Shown here piece after piece: positions 55,043 to 63,194 of a DNA stretch of 64,000 nucleotides. The stretch covers positions 129,001 through 193,000 of the forward strand of contig NZ_RPFJ01000003.1 in the NCBI RefSeq assembly GCF_003813905.1. Reading direction: 5' to 3'. This stretch comes from Aureibaculum marinum. Lineage in GTDB: Bacteria > Bacteroidota > Bacteroidia > Flavobacteriales > Flavobacteriaceae. Both the position numbers and the translations under genes were made by a program. The notes under the pieces were generated by a model. It did no database searches and had not been told where the DNA came from. It saw nothing but the letters and a program-made list of their open reading frames with translations. The number at the start of each line of letters is the position of its first letter. Positions within the stretch are counted from its first letter, which is position 1.

Positions 55043-56095
55043 TTACCATTTTAACAAAACTCTTTGTGCTGAAAATCCAGGACCAAAACTCAACATTAAT
55101 CCAATATCACCTTTTGGAAGGTTTTTATCCATAAAGCGTTCAAGCACATACAAAACTGTTGCACTAGACATGTTTCCGTATAATTGTAACACTTCTTTAG
55201 TGTCGTCTATATTTTTACCGAATATCCCAAATAAATCTTCAACAGTTTGCACTATTTTTTTCCCTCCAGGATGAAAAATAAGATGATTTACATCTGTAAT
55301 TTCTAATTTATTTTTCTCTAAAAAAGGATAAATAATATTAGGAAAATGATTAGCAATAGTTTCTGGAACAGATTTATCTAAAATCATTTGTAGACCAGTA
55401 TTTCGCAATTTAAACCCCATCATATTTTCAGAATCGTAAAAATGATACATAGCATCATCGAGTATTTCAGGTCCCTCTTCATTTTCGTAAGAAGACAAAA
55501 TTACAGAAGCAGCACCATCTCCAAAAATTGCAGCACTTACAATATTTACCATTGAAAAATCTTCCAATTGAAAAGTAGCTGTTGGAGATTCAACTGCAAT
55601 TACCGCTGCTCGTCTATTAGGATTTGATTTTAAAAAATTTTTAGCATATATAATACCTGAAACACCTGCTGCACAACCCATTTCTGTAACTGGCAAACGC
55701 ACAATATCTTGGCGTAATTGTAATCGATTAATTAGATATGCATCTAAAGAAGGAATCATAATTCCTGTACAACTAACCGTAATAATAAAATCAATATCTT
55801 TAGGTTGTAAATTTGCCTTTTCTAGCGATTTTTTCAATGCCAATTCTGCAATTTTTATAGACTCTCTAACATAAATATCATTTTTTTCTTCAAAAGAAGA
55901 GTTTAAAAAAACTTCATGAGCATCCATAATAGAATACCGTTTATCGACACCTGCATTTTCAAATATCTTAAGTACTTTTCGTTGAAAACGTTTATCTTGA
56001 CCTGTCAACCAAGTTTTAACATAAGGTAATATCTCCTTGGTAGTTCTAGTATATTTAGGCAACTGTTTTGCTACTGATCTTATTTTAACACTCAT
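55043..56095 (-). CDS. Type III polyketide synthase (chalcone-synthase superfamily)
   Basis: Homodimeric CoA-dependent iterative condensing enzyme of 350 residues. The Cys-His-Asn triad of type III PKSs is intact: Cys141 (TEMGCAAGVSGI), His275 (HLIFHPGGKK) and Asn308 (LYGNMSSATVLYVL). C-terminal MLSFGPGFSAQRVLL matches the family GFGPG loop. KAS III enzymes such as FabH have the same triad, but the GFGPG-like loop and overall length favour type III PKS. Its place next to methyltransferase and flavin genes suggests an alkylresorcinol or alkylpyrone product. Confidence 0.93.
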   Translation of the reverse strand: MSVKIRSVAKQLPKYTRTTKEILPYVKTWLTGQDKRFQRKVLKIFENAGVDKRYSIMDAHEVFLNSSFEEKNDIYVRESIKIAELALKKSLEKANLQPKDIDFIITVSCTGIMIPSLDAYLINRLQLRQDIVRLPVTEMGCAAGVSGIIYAKNFLKSNPNRRAAVIAVESPTATFQLEDFSMVNIVSAAIFGDGAASVILSSYENEEGPEILDDAMYHFYDSENMMGFKLRNTGLQMILDKSVPETIANHFPNIIYPFLEKNKLEITDVNHLIFHPGGKKIVQTVEDLFGIFGKNIDDTKEVLQLYGNMSSATVLYVLERFMDKNLPKGDIGLMLSFGPGFSAQRVLLKW

Positions 56096-56246
56096 TATTA
56101 TTAATTTGTGATTTTTAAAAAAAATTTTCTTAAAACTTAAGTATGCTTTTTTATTGAAATTTAGAATCTAAAAAAGCACTCCTAAATTCTCTTGAAGAAA
56201 ACAACAAAATGGATGTTTATCTCTTATTTAAAATCATGCATTAGTT

Positions 56247-56966
56247 TTACTTCGGTATTCTCTTTATAATCCATTGAAACCGAAATGCCCATCTCCATTT
56301 TATTTCAGCATTAGCTTTCAGTTTTTCTGACAATGCGTAGAGTTCTTTTCTTTTAAACCCTCTTAAAATAGAGGTTAATCCATCTTCTTTTACCATTGGA
56401 TTTTTTATAAACAAAGTCAACCCCTTAAAAAGATAATATGCCAATCGATGTCTATGTAAATCATTAACAATAATTCCTAATTTAGCTATTTTTAATTGAC
56501 TAGAAAGTAAATTTACCAGTTCATTTTCTTTAAAATGATGATAAAACAAAGTTGCTAAAACCAAATCATAGTTTAACAATTTAAAATCTTCTGAAAAAAC
56601 ATCTTGTTGAAGATAGGTAATTTCTGGGTAATTTTTTGATAATTTTTTAGCATAATTAATTGTAAAAATATTTGCATCGATACCAATTAATTTAAACTTA
56701 TAATGCTTCTTTTTTAAATATCTATATACAATTCGAAGCATATCTCCATTACCACAGCCCAAGTCAATTACTGTAAATTCTTTATTTTTTGGATAATTTT
56801 TTAGTAACTTTTTAATTCCATTTAATGTAACACGATTACCGCCTAACCATTTGTTAATTGTTGCTAATTGGTCTAACGTATTGTAAAGACAATCTCCTTT
56901 CAAGGAAAAATCATCCATAATTTCAAGTACATTACTTCTATATTTTGTTTCAATAAAAAAGCCCAT
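56247..56966 (-). CDS. SAM-dependent class I methyltransferase of the cluster
   Basis: A 239-residue methyltransferase. The SAM loop VIDLGCGNGDMLRIVYRYL is at about 71-89, followed by LIGIDANIFTINYAKKL and the post-II strand YDLVLATLFYHHF (about 133-145). LSLKGDCL...INKWLGGNRVTLNG near the N-terminus resembles the class that methylates polyketide phenols and quinones. It overlaps the FAD oxidoreductase stop by one base and lies 151 bases upstream of the PKS. An O- or C-methyl transfer onto the PKS product is the likely reaction. Confidence 0.85.
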   Translation of the reverse strand: MGFFIETKYRSNVLEIMDDFSLKGDCLYNTLDQLATINKWLGGNRVTLNGIKKLLKNYPKNKEFTVIDLGCGNGDMLRIVYRYLKKKHYKFKLIGIDANIFTINYAKKLSKNYPEITYLQQDVFSEDFKLLNYDLVLATLFYHHFKENELVNLLSSQLKIAKLGIIVNDLHRHRLAYYLFKGLTLFIKNPMVKEDGLTSILRGFKRKELYALSEKLKANAEIKWRWAFRFQWIIKRIPK

Positions 56967-58090
56967 TATAGCATAAGTGGTTTACCATGAGTTTGTTTTA
57001 TAATTTTAGGCAATAAATTCGGAAATCTTTGTACCCCATATAACATTAATTCTGATACAACATCCATTTTAAATAAACTCGCAATAACTTTTCCTGTTTT
57101 TAAGCGAAATTTAAACTCATTACTCCATTGTTGAGTATAAAATTGTTCCAATTTATTTCGTGATATTTTCTGGTTCAAATATGCAAAAATCAATTCGGAG
57201 GCCATTTTAGCACTATGAATAGCCATACTCATTCCATTGCCACACAAGGGATGAATCATACCAGCGGTATCACCACACATAATAATATGATTCTCTACAG
57301 GCTTTTTTGATGAAAAGGAAACTTGCCCAATGGTTAGAGGGTTTTCAAAAACAGGAATTGAATTTTCAAAAACCTCCTTTAAATAGGTATTTTTATAAAG
57401 TACATTCTTCTGAAAATCATTAATATTTTTATACTTCTTAAAAAACTTATAATTAGAAATATAACATAAATTAATATGGTTATTCTCTACTTTTGAAACC
57501 CCACAATAGCCTCCTTTAAAATTATGAAGAGCAACTAAATCGTCTGGAAAATTTCCTTTTGCATGCGTTTTTACTGCCAAATATGGCGATTCATTTTTTA
57601 TAAAGTTCCTATTTAATTTCACATCTATATTTGATCGTTTTCCATAAGAGCCAATAACAATTTTTGAATTTAATTCTCTTTCATTTTTAGTAACAATAGT
57701 AAAAGTATCATTTTGAAAAGAAACCTCAATAACTGTATCTCGGAGTATTTCCACTCCATTTTTAATAACTTTTTGAGCCAGTGAATAATCCAAGCAATAT
57801 CTACTTATTCCAAATCCCCCTAATGGTAATTTAGCTTGCATTAACTTACTTTTTACTGTGCTGATAGCAACATTGGTTATTTTTTTGGCTCCAAACTCCA
57901 AGGGGTTAAAGCCTAAAAACTTCAAATAAGGTAACACTTCATTTGAGACATACTCTCCACAAACCTTATGGCTTGGATACTCATTTTTTTCTATGACCAA
58001 CACCTCAATACCATACTTTGAAAGATGCAAAGCACTTACTAAACCTGCTAACCCTCCACCAATTATTATTACATCTTTACTCTGGTCCAT
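56966..58090 (-). CDS. FAD-dependent oxidoreductase (geranylgeranyl-reductase/monooxygenase-like)
   Basis: A 374-residue flavoprotein of the PHBH-fold group. The FAD dinucleotide motif is IIGGGLAGLVSALHLSKYGIEVLVIEK (about 9-35), then HKVCGEYVSNEVLPYLKFLGF (typical of geranylgeranyl-reductase-like enzymes), and the second FAD motif MCGDTAGMIHPLCGNGMSMAIHSAKMAS (about 271-298). Members either reduce prenyl or other double bonds or hydroxylate aromatic rings. In this context, hydroxylation of a resorcinol to a hydroquinone, or reduction of an acyl intermediate, are both possible. The one-base overlap with the methyltransferase marks an operon. Confidence 0.87.
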   Translation of the reverse strand: MDQSKDVIIIGGGLAGLVSALHLSKYGIEVLVIEKNEYPSHKVCGEYVSNEVLPYLKFLGFNPLEFGAKKITNVAISTVKSKLMQAKLPLGGFGISRYCLDYSLAQKVIKNGVEILRDTVIEVSFQNDTFTIVTKNERELNSKIVIGSYGKRSNIDVKLNRNFIKNESPYLAVKTHAKGNFPDDLVALHNFKGGYCGVSKVENNHINLCYISNYKFFKKYKNINDFQKNVLYKNTYLKEVFENSIPVFENPLTIGQVSFSSKKPVENHIIMCGDTAGMIHPLCGNGMSMAIHSAKMASELIFAYLNQKISRNKLEQFYTQQWSNEFKFRLKTGKVIASLFKMDVVSELMLYGVQRFPNLLPKIIKQTHGKPLML

Positions 58091-58144
58091 AATTTAATAC
58101 TTAAAAACAACATTTTTAGGTTGTTTAACCGTAACGAAAAAAAA

Positions 58145-59254
58145 TTAATCCGTTAATGAAGCCAACTCCTTCCCTACTAAAAATCCAATAGCAATTCCCA
58201 TTCCTCCAAGACGAACACCACAAAACACGCGATTACTAATTTGTTTTACGATTGCCTTTTTTTTATTTCCTACTCCCATAATACCACTCCACCTATAGTC
58301 AATCTCAATAGTATGGTTTGGCAATATAACCATTGACAATATTCTTTCTAACACCTTTTGAATTAATTCTGTTTGTCCAAATTCAACAGTTTGCTCGGTA
58401 TCAAAATCTAAATTTCTTCCCCCACCCAGTAAAATTCTATCATCAATATTTCTAAAATAAAAATACCCTTTATCTAAATGAAAAGTACCTTTAATTGCTA
58501 AATTTTTAATTGGTTTGGTAATTAAAACTTGTGCACGTGCTGGTTTTACATCTACTTTTAACAATTGACTTACAAAACCATTAGTGGCAATCAATAATTT
58601 TTTAGAAGAAATGGCACCTATAGTCGTTTTAATTTTTATTTCATTTATCGTTTCTGAATAGTTTTCTACAGTACAATTATTAAGAATTTTCACTCCTTTT
58701 TCCTGTACTTTTTGTAATAGTACGGACATCATTTTTCCAGTATCTATCTGTCCCTCAAACTGATTAAATGCCAATTGATTCTGTACTTTTGAAAAACAAA
58801 ATTTATCTTCAACAAAAGAAAATACTTCTTTTTTAAATATAGGCATTAATAGTTTATTTATAGTATCTTTTTTATTAAAACACTCAGCAAATACGGCAGA
58901 ATTATAAAACAATTCATAACCACCAAGCTGACAAAAATCAATAGCATTATCTCCTAAAGTTTTTCTTAATAAAGCTAATCCTTGCCAACGTTTTTGTACC
59001 AATTCAAAAACTTCTAATTCAGTATGTATTTTTAAATCATCAATAATCTCTGAAAGACTACCAAAACAAGCAAACCCAGCATTTTTTGTACTCGCCCCTT
59101 GAGGCAGCCGCCCTTTTTCAAGGATAAGAATAGTAGACTTTGGATGTTTTTCCTTTAAAAACAACGCCGTACTTAATCCTACAATACCACTACCAACAAT
59201 GGTAAAATCAACATTTGATAACCATGATTTTATTTCCCAATAACTTAACTTCAT
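58145..59254 (-). CDS. FAD-dependent oxidoreductase (DAO/glycine-oxidase family)
   Basis: A 369-residue flavoprotein. FAD-binding motif FTIVGSGIVGLSTALFLKEKHPKSTILILEK at about 17-47, then the GASTKNAGFACFG loop (about 53-65), which is typical of DAO-family amine oxidases, and a C-terminal RVFCGVRLGGMGIAIGFLVGKELA. It starts 54 bases upstream of the PKS-cluster FAD gene in the same direction, so it may be cotranscribed. A housekeeping amine oxidation is equally plausible; the MnmC FAD domain shares this fold. Substrate unknown. Confidence 0.82.
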   Translation of the reverse strand: MKLSYWEIKSWLSNVDFTIVGSGIVGLSTALFLKEKHPKSTILILEKGRLPQGASTKNAGFACFGSLSEIIDDLKIHTELEVFELVQKRWQGLALLRKTLGDNAIDFCQLGGYELFYNSAVFAECFNKKDTINKLLMPIFKKEVFSFVEDKFCFSKVQNQLAFNQFEGQIDTGKMMSVLLQKVQEKGVKILNNCTVENYSETINEIKIKTTIGAISSKKLLIATNGFVSQLLKVDVKPARAQVLITKPIKNLAIKGTFHLDKGYFYFRNIDDRILLGGGRNLDFDTEQTVEFGQTELIQKVLERILSMVILPNHTIEIDYRWSGIMGVGNKKKAIVKQISNRVFCGVRLGGMGIAIGFLVGKELASLTD

Positions 59255-59364
59255 TTGTAGTTATATTTTTTAAAGATAAAATATTTTTTTCACCCTTACA
59301 CAGAGTTTATCCATAACACTCTTTAAAAAGCAGTTGAAGTTACTGAGTTATATCAAATAAAATT

Positions 59365-59372
59365 TATATTTG
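59365..59372 (+). promoter_or_regulatory. Putative tag promoter -7 element
   Basis: TATATTTG matches TAnnTTTG, 20 bases before the tag ATG. Confidence 0.45.
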
Positions 59373-59391
59373 AGTTCTAAACTTACAATTA

Positions 59392-59955
59392 ATGAATAAA
59401 AATAGATGTACTTGGTGTGGTAATGACCCTTTATACATAGCCTATCATGATAAAGAATGGGGAGTGCCAGTGTATGATGATGACACCTTATTTGAATTTT
59501 TAATTTTAGAAACTTTTCAAGCCGGATTAAGTTGGATTACCATTCTTCGCAAACGAGAAAACTTTAGAAAAGCATTTGATAATTTTGATTATACTAAAAT
59601 TGCAACCTACAACGAAGACAAGTATGAATCTCTATTACAAGATCAAGGAATTATAAGAAATAAATTAAAAATAAAAGCTACCATCTCTAATGCACAAGCA
59701 TTTTTAAATGTACAAAAAGAATTTGGTTCTTTCTCAAAATATATTTGGTCCTTTACTAATGGCAAACCTATAAAAAATAACTATAAAAACATGTCTGATA
59801 TTCCTGCTACCACTGCTTTATCAGATATTATTTCTAAAGACTTAAAAAAACGTGGGTTTAAATTTGTGGGCAGTACCGTTATTTATGCTCACATGCAAGC
59901 TACAGGGATGGTTAACGATCATGTAGTAGATTGTTTTAGATATAAAGAAGTCTAA
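59392..59955 (+). CDS. tag: DNA-3-methyladenine glycosylase I
   Basis: Base-excision repair glycosylase that removes 3-methyladenine from alkylated DNA. The 187 residues show the zinc-snap ligands at both ends (Cys6 and His19; His177 and Cys181), CTWCGNDPLYIAYHDKEWGVPVYDDDTLFEFLILETFQAGLSW near the N-terminus with the family Glu, and FKFVGSTVIYAHMQATGMVNDHVVDCF at the C-terminus. Single gene on the plus strand, convergent with the SRPBCC gene. Confidence 0.96.
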   Translation: MNKNRCTWCGNDPLYIAYHDKEWGVPVYDDDTLFEFLILETFQAGLSWITILRKRENFRKAFDNFDYTKIATYNEDKYESLLQDQGIIRNKLKIKATISNAQAFLNVQKEFGSFSKYIWSFTNGKPIKNNYKNMSDIPATTALSDIISKDLKKRGFKFVGSTVIYAHMQATGMVNDHVVDCFRYKEV

Positions 59956-60021
59956 TAAACTCAAACCATCGCAAACTCAAAATTTTAAAAAGCCAACTAC
60001 CTTTTAATTGAAAGAATACAC

Positions 60022-61056
60022 TTATGGTTTTTCTTCTTTAATTGGCACAAATATTTCTGTACGTAAATTTGCAGGGTTTGCCGTGTTTGATGGTGTATTT
60101 AAATATACTTCTATTGCCGGAGCAATTTCTAGCTGTTCTAAATTATTATCTCCAATATACTTATAAGCAGTATTCCAAGCTTCTTTTGAATTTTTATAAT
60201 CACCTTTTAAAGTAGTTTTTACCGCAATAAAAGGTTTTAGAAATCCTGTTAAAATACCACTATCACTACTTGTAATAACACGTTCTGTTACAGGAACTGC
60301 AACAGACATAATAACAGCATTATTTTCAGAATCAAAAGTATGATATATTGTAAATGGAGGACCTGCGGTAGTAATATTATTATTTTCAACATAAGAAATA
60401 ACCTTAGGCATCATCTCAGCAAATTTCTGAGGTAATTCTTCCATTTTACAAGAAGTAGATTGGTATAAATAATAACCTCCACCATGGGTAGTAACTCCAT
60501 TAACGGTGATGCTATATTCTTGCATCTTAGCATTTACCACACTATCTAATTTAATTAAACCAAGTACGTAATCAGGACCTACTTGTTTGTCTATACCTCC
60601 ATTAAATGCCATAAATGCTTTAGACTTAAAATCTAATTCACCTGTCATACCCCATGTTACTACGGTACCATTTTTTTTAGGGTTTAACTTCCAATATACA
60701 TTAGAACTAGACTCCCATGGTTTAATAAATGTTATTTTTTGACTAATACTATCCTCTAACACGGATAATGTTTCCATATTTCCCTCTCCAATAATTTCTC
60801 CAGACCAACTATATGTGGCTCCAACACCACTTGTTTTAGCTCCATAAGCAACTGTAGCATTTGGGTCTTGACCAAGCCATGGCGACCATTCTGGCCAAGA
60901 TTTATAATCATTTATAATATCAAAAACAACCTCGGCAGGAGCTTCAATTACTCTGGTTCGTTTTACATGATAATTATTTTCTAAGGTAGCAATATAGATA
61001 GATCCTGCTACTATCATTAAAAGTAACAATAGCAATATATATTTTAACACTTTCAT
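60022..61056 (-). CDS. SRPBCC-domain protein with GyrI-like effector-binding domain
   Basis: Start taken as ATG 61056 (344 residues); the TTG three codons upstream is less likely. One N-terminal membrane helix (about 5-22) anchors a START-like SRPBCC domain (about 30-165; TRVIEAPAEVVFDIINDYKSWPEWSPWLGQDPNATVAYG is characteristic). The C-terminal half (about 180-335) resembles the GyrI/AraC effector-binding fold. Two ligand-binding folds on one anchor suggest binding of a small hydrophobic molecule, but the ligand is unknown. Confidence 0.82.
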   Translation of the reverse strand: MKVLKYILLLLLLMIVAGSIYIATLENNYHVKRTRVIEAPAEVVFDIINDYKSWPEWSPWLGQDPNATVAYGAKTSGVGATYSWSGEIIGEGNMETLSVLEDSISQKITFIKPWESSSNVYWKLNPKKNGTVVTWGMTGELDFKSKAFMAFNGGIDKQVGPDYVLGLIKLDSVVNAKMQEYSITVNGVTTHGGGYYLYQSTSCKMEELPQKFAEMMPKVISYVENNNITTAGPPFTIYHTFDSENNAVIMSVAVPVTERVITSSDSGILTGFLKPFIAVKTTLKGDYKNSKEAWNTAYKYIGDNNLEQLEIAPAIEVYLNTPSNTANPANLRTEIFVPIKEEKP

Positions 61057-61078
61057 TAGATACAATTTTGAATAATTA

Positions 61079-61115
61079 CAAATATATTGATTTATAGCTA
61101 TTTTCCCTATTTTTG
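61079..61115. promoter_or_regulatory. Divergent promoters of the SRPBCC and DPP III genes
   Basis: Minus strand TATATTTG (61079-61086) precedes the SRPBCC ATG by 22 bases. Plus strand TTG (61087-61089), an 18-base spacer and TATTTTTG (61108-61115) precede the DPP III ATG by 25 bases, a good two-box promoter. The plus-strand elements lie inside what an upstream-extended reading frame would translate, which supports the start at 61141. Confidence 0.55.
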
Positions 61116-61140
61116 CATAAATAATAAATCTATATCAAAT

Positions 61141-63165
61141 ATGAAAGCCAACTATTTTTTAAGCATTTTTTTAGTAGTCATTTTAATAATTTCATGTGAT
61201 AAAAAAGCTGAAAACAAAACTGAAGATGCAGTAAGTACAGAAAATAAAGAGTTGAAAACGGAAGTTGAACAGTTTGCTGATATTAAAATTTTAAGGTATC
61301 AAATACCTGGTTTTGAAAACTTAACCTTAAAAGAAAAAAAATTAGTTTATTATCTAAGTCAAGCTGGATTGGCAGGTAGAGATATTATGTGGGATCAAAA
61401 CTATCGCCACAACTTACAAATTAGAAATGCCTTAGAAAAAATATATACTTCTTTTGACGGTGATAAATCTACCCAAGATTGGAAAAATTTTGAAATTTAT
61501 TTGAAACGTGTTTGGTTTTCTAATGGAATCCATCATCATTATTCAACCATTAAAATAAAACCAGATTTTTCAAAAGACTATCTCAATAAATTATTAAAAG
61601 AAACAAATACTACTCTTACTTCTGAAATTGTTGATATACTCTTTAATGATAAAGACACAAAAAAAGTAAATCTTTCTAAAGATGCCGATATTGTATTAGA
61701 ATCTGCTGTAAACTTTTATGGTCCAGATGTAACTACAAAAGATGTTGAGAATTACTACAACGCTATTAAAGTAGACAAAACACAGCCTATTGAAAAAGGA
61801 TTAAACTCTAAACTTATAAAAGAAAATGGAAAATTAGTTGAACAAGTTTACAAATCAGGAGGTTTATATGGAGCTGCTATTGATGAAATTATTAAATGGT
61901 TAACCAAAGCCCAAGAGGTTGCAGAAAACGAAAATCAAGCTAAGGCGATAGGCCTTTTAATTGAATATTATAAGACTGGCGATTTACACACTTGGGATGA
62001 ATACGCAATTGCATGGGTAAACTCTACTGAAGGAAATATAGACTGGATTAATGGATTTATAGAAGTTTATAACGACCCAAAAGGCTATAAAGGTTCGTAT
62101 GAAAGTATAGTTCAAATAAAAGACTTTGAAATGTCTAAAAAAATGTCTGTATTGTCTGAAAATGCTCAATGGTTTGAAGACAATTCTCCTTTAATGGAAG
62201 AGCATAAAAAGAAAAATGTTGTAGGGGTTTCTTATAAAACAGTAAATGTTGCTGCTGAAGCTGGTGATGCCTCACCTAGTACACCTATTGGAGTTAACTT
62301 ACCTAATAACAACTGGATTAGACAAGACCATGGCAGTAAATCTGTTTCTTTAGGTAATATAATTGCTGCTTATAATGCTGCTGGTGGAACAGACCGACTT
62401 AAAGAGTTTGCCCATGACCCAGAAGAAATTGCATTAGAAGAAGAATATGGCAAACAAGCCGACAAATTACACACTGCTTTACACGAAGTTATAGGTCATG
62501 CCTCAGGTCAAATAAATAAAGGTGTAGGTACTCCAAAAGAAACCTTAAAATCCTATAAATCTACAATAGAAGAAGGAAGAGCAGACTTGGTTGGTTTGTA
62601 TTATTTATACGATTCAAAAATACAAGAATTAGGCTTAGTTGATAACTGGGAGAACATAGGTAAAGCCGCCTACGATGGTTATATTAGAAATGGACTTCTT
62701 ACACAATTGGTAAGACTTGAATTAGGAGATGATGTTGAAGAAGCTCATATGAGAAATAGACAATGGGTTTCTGCTTGGGCTTACGAACAAGGCAAAAAAG
62801 ATAATGTTATTGAAAAAGTAGAAAAAGACGGCAAAACCTATTATAATATTAATGATTATGCCAAATTAAGAGAAATCTTTGGTAAACTATTAAGAGAAAC
62901 ACAACGTATTACCTCTGAGGGTGATTATGAAGCTGCTATGAATTTGGTAGAAACCTATGGTGTAAAAGTTGATCAGAAAATTCACAAAGAAGTTTTAGAA
63001 CGTAATAGCAAATTTAAATCAGCTCCATACAGTGGTTTTGTAAATCCTGTTTTAGTACCTGAAATGGATGAAAATGGAGAAATTATAGATATAAAAGTTA
63101 CGCAACCAGAAAGTTTTGCAAGTCAGATGTTAGACTACGCTAAAACCTATGAGTTTTTAAAATAA
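61141..63165 (+). CDS. Dipeptidyl-peptidase III-like metallopeptidase (M49), lipoprotein
   Basis: Zinc exopeptidase releasing N-terminal dipeptides. The start at ATG 61141 (674 residues) gives a lipoprotein signal with lipobox IISC (Cys19), placing it in the envelope. The M49 hexapeptide motif is present as HEVIGH within HTALHEVIGHASGQINKG (around residue 445), and the second motif, with the third zinc ligand, is EEGRADLVGLYYL (around residue 482). Mammalian DPP III is cytosolic; envelope anchoring is common in Bacteroidota. A peptide-degrading role alongside the envelope prolyl oligopeptidase is plausible. Confidence 0.93.
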   Translation: MKANYFLSIFLVVILIISCDKKAENKTEDAVSTENKELKTEVEQFADIKILRYQIPGFENLTLKEKKLVYYLSQAGLAGRDIMWDQNYRHNLQIRNALEKIYTSFDGDKSTQDWKNFEIYLKRVWFSNGIHHHYSTIKIKPDFSKDYLNKLLKETNTTLTSEIVDILFNDKDTKKVNLSKDADIVLESAVNFYGPDVTTKDVENYYNAIKVDKTQPIEKGLNSKLIKENGKLVEQVYKSGGLYGAAIDEIIKWLTKAQEVAENENQAKAIGLLIEYYKTGDLHTWDEYAIAWVNSTEGNIDWINGFIEVYNDPKGYKGSYESIVQIKDFEMSKKMSVLSENAQWFEDNSPLMEEHKKKNVVGVSYKTVNVAAEAGDASPSTPIGVNLPNNNWIRQDHGSKSVSLGNIIAAYNAAGGTDRLKEFAHDPEEIALEEEYGKQADKLHTALHEVIGHASGQINKGVGTPKETLKSYKSTIEEGRADLVGLYYLYDSKIQELGLVDNWENIGKAAYDGYIRNGLLTQLVRLELGDDVEEAHMRNRQWVSAWAYEQGKKDNVIEKVEKDGKTYYNINDYAKLREIFGKLLRETQRITSEGDYEAAMNLVETYGVKVDQKIHKEVLERNSKFKSAPYSGFVNPVLVPEMDENGEIIDIKVTQPESFASQMLDYAKTYEFLK

Positions 63166-63194
63166 AAATGCTTAATATGGTTAATGTTTTATAA

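Noticed and set aside
56145-56177. 9-bp inverted repeat GCTTTTTTA/TAAAAAAGC between the methyltransferase and PKS genes
   Set aside because: AT-rich stem with a 15-base loop and no following T run on the minus strand; not convincing as a terminator or operator.
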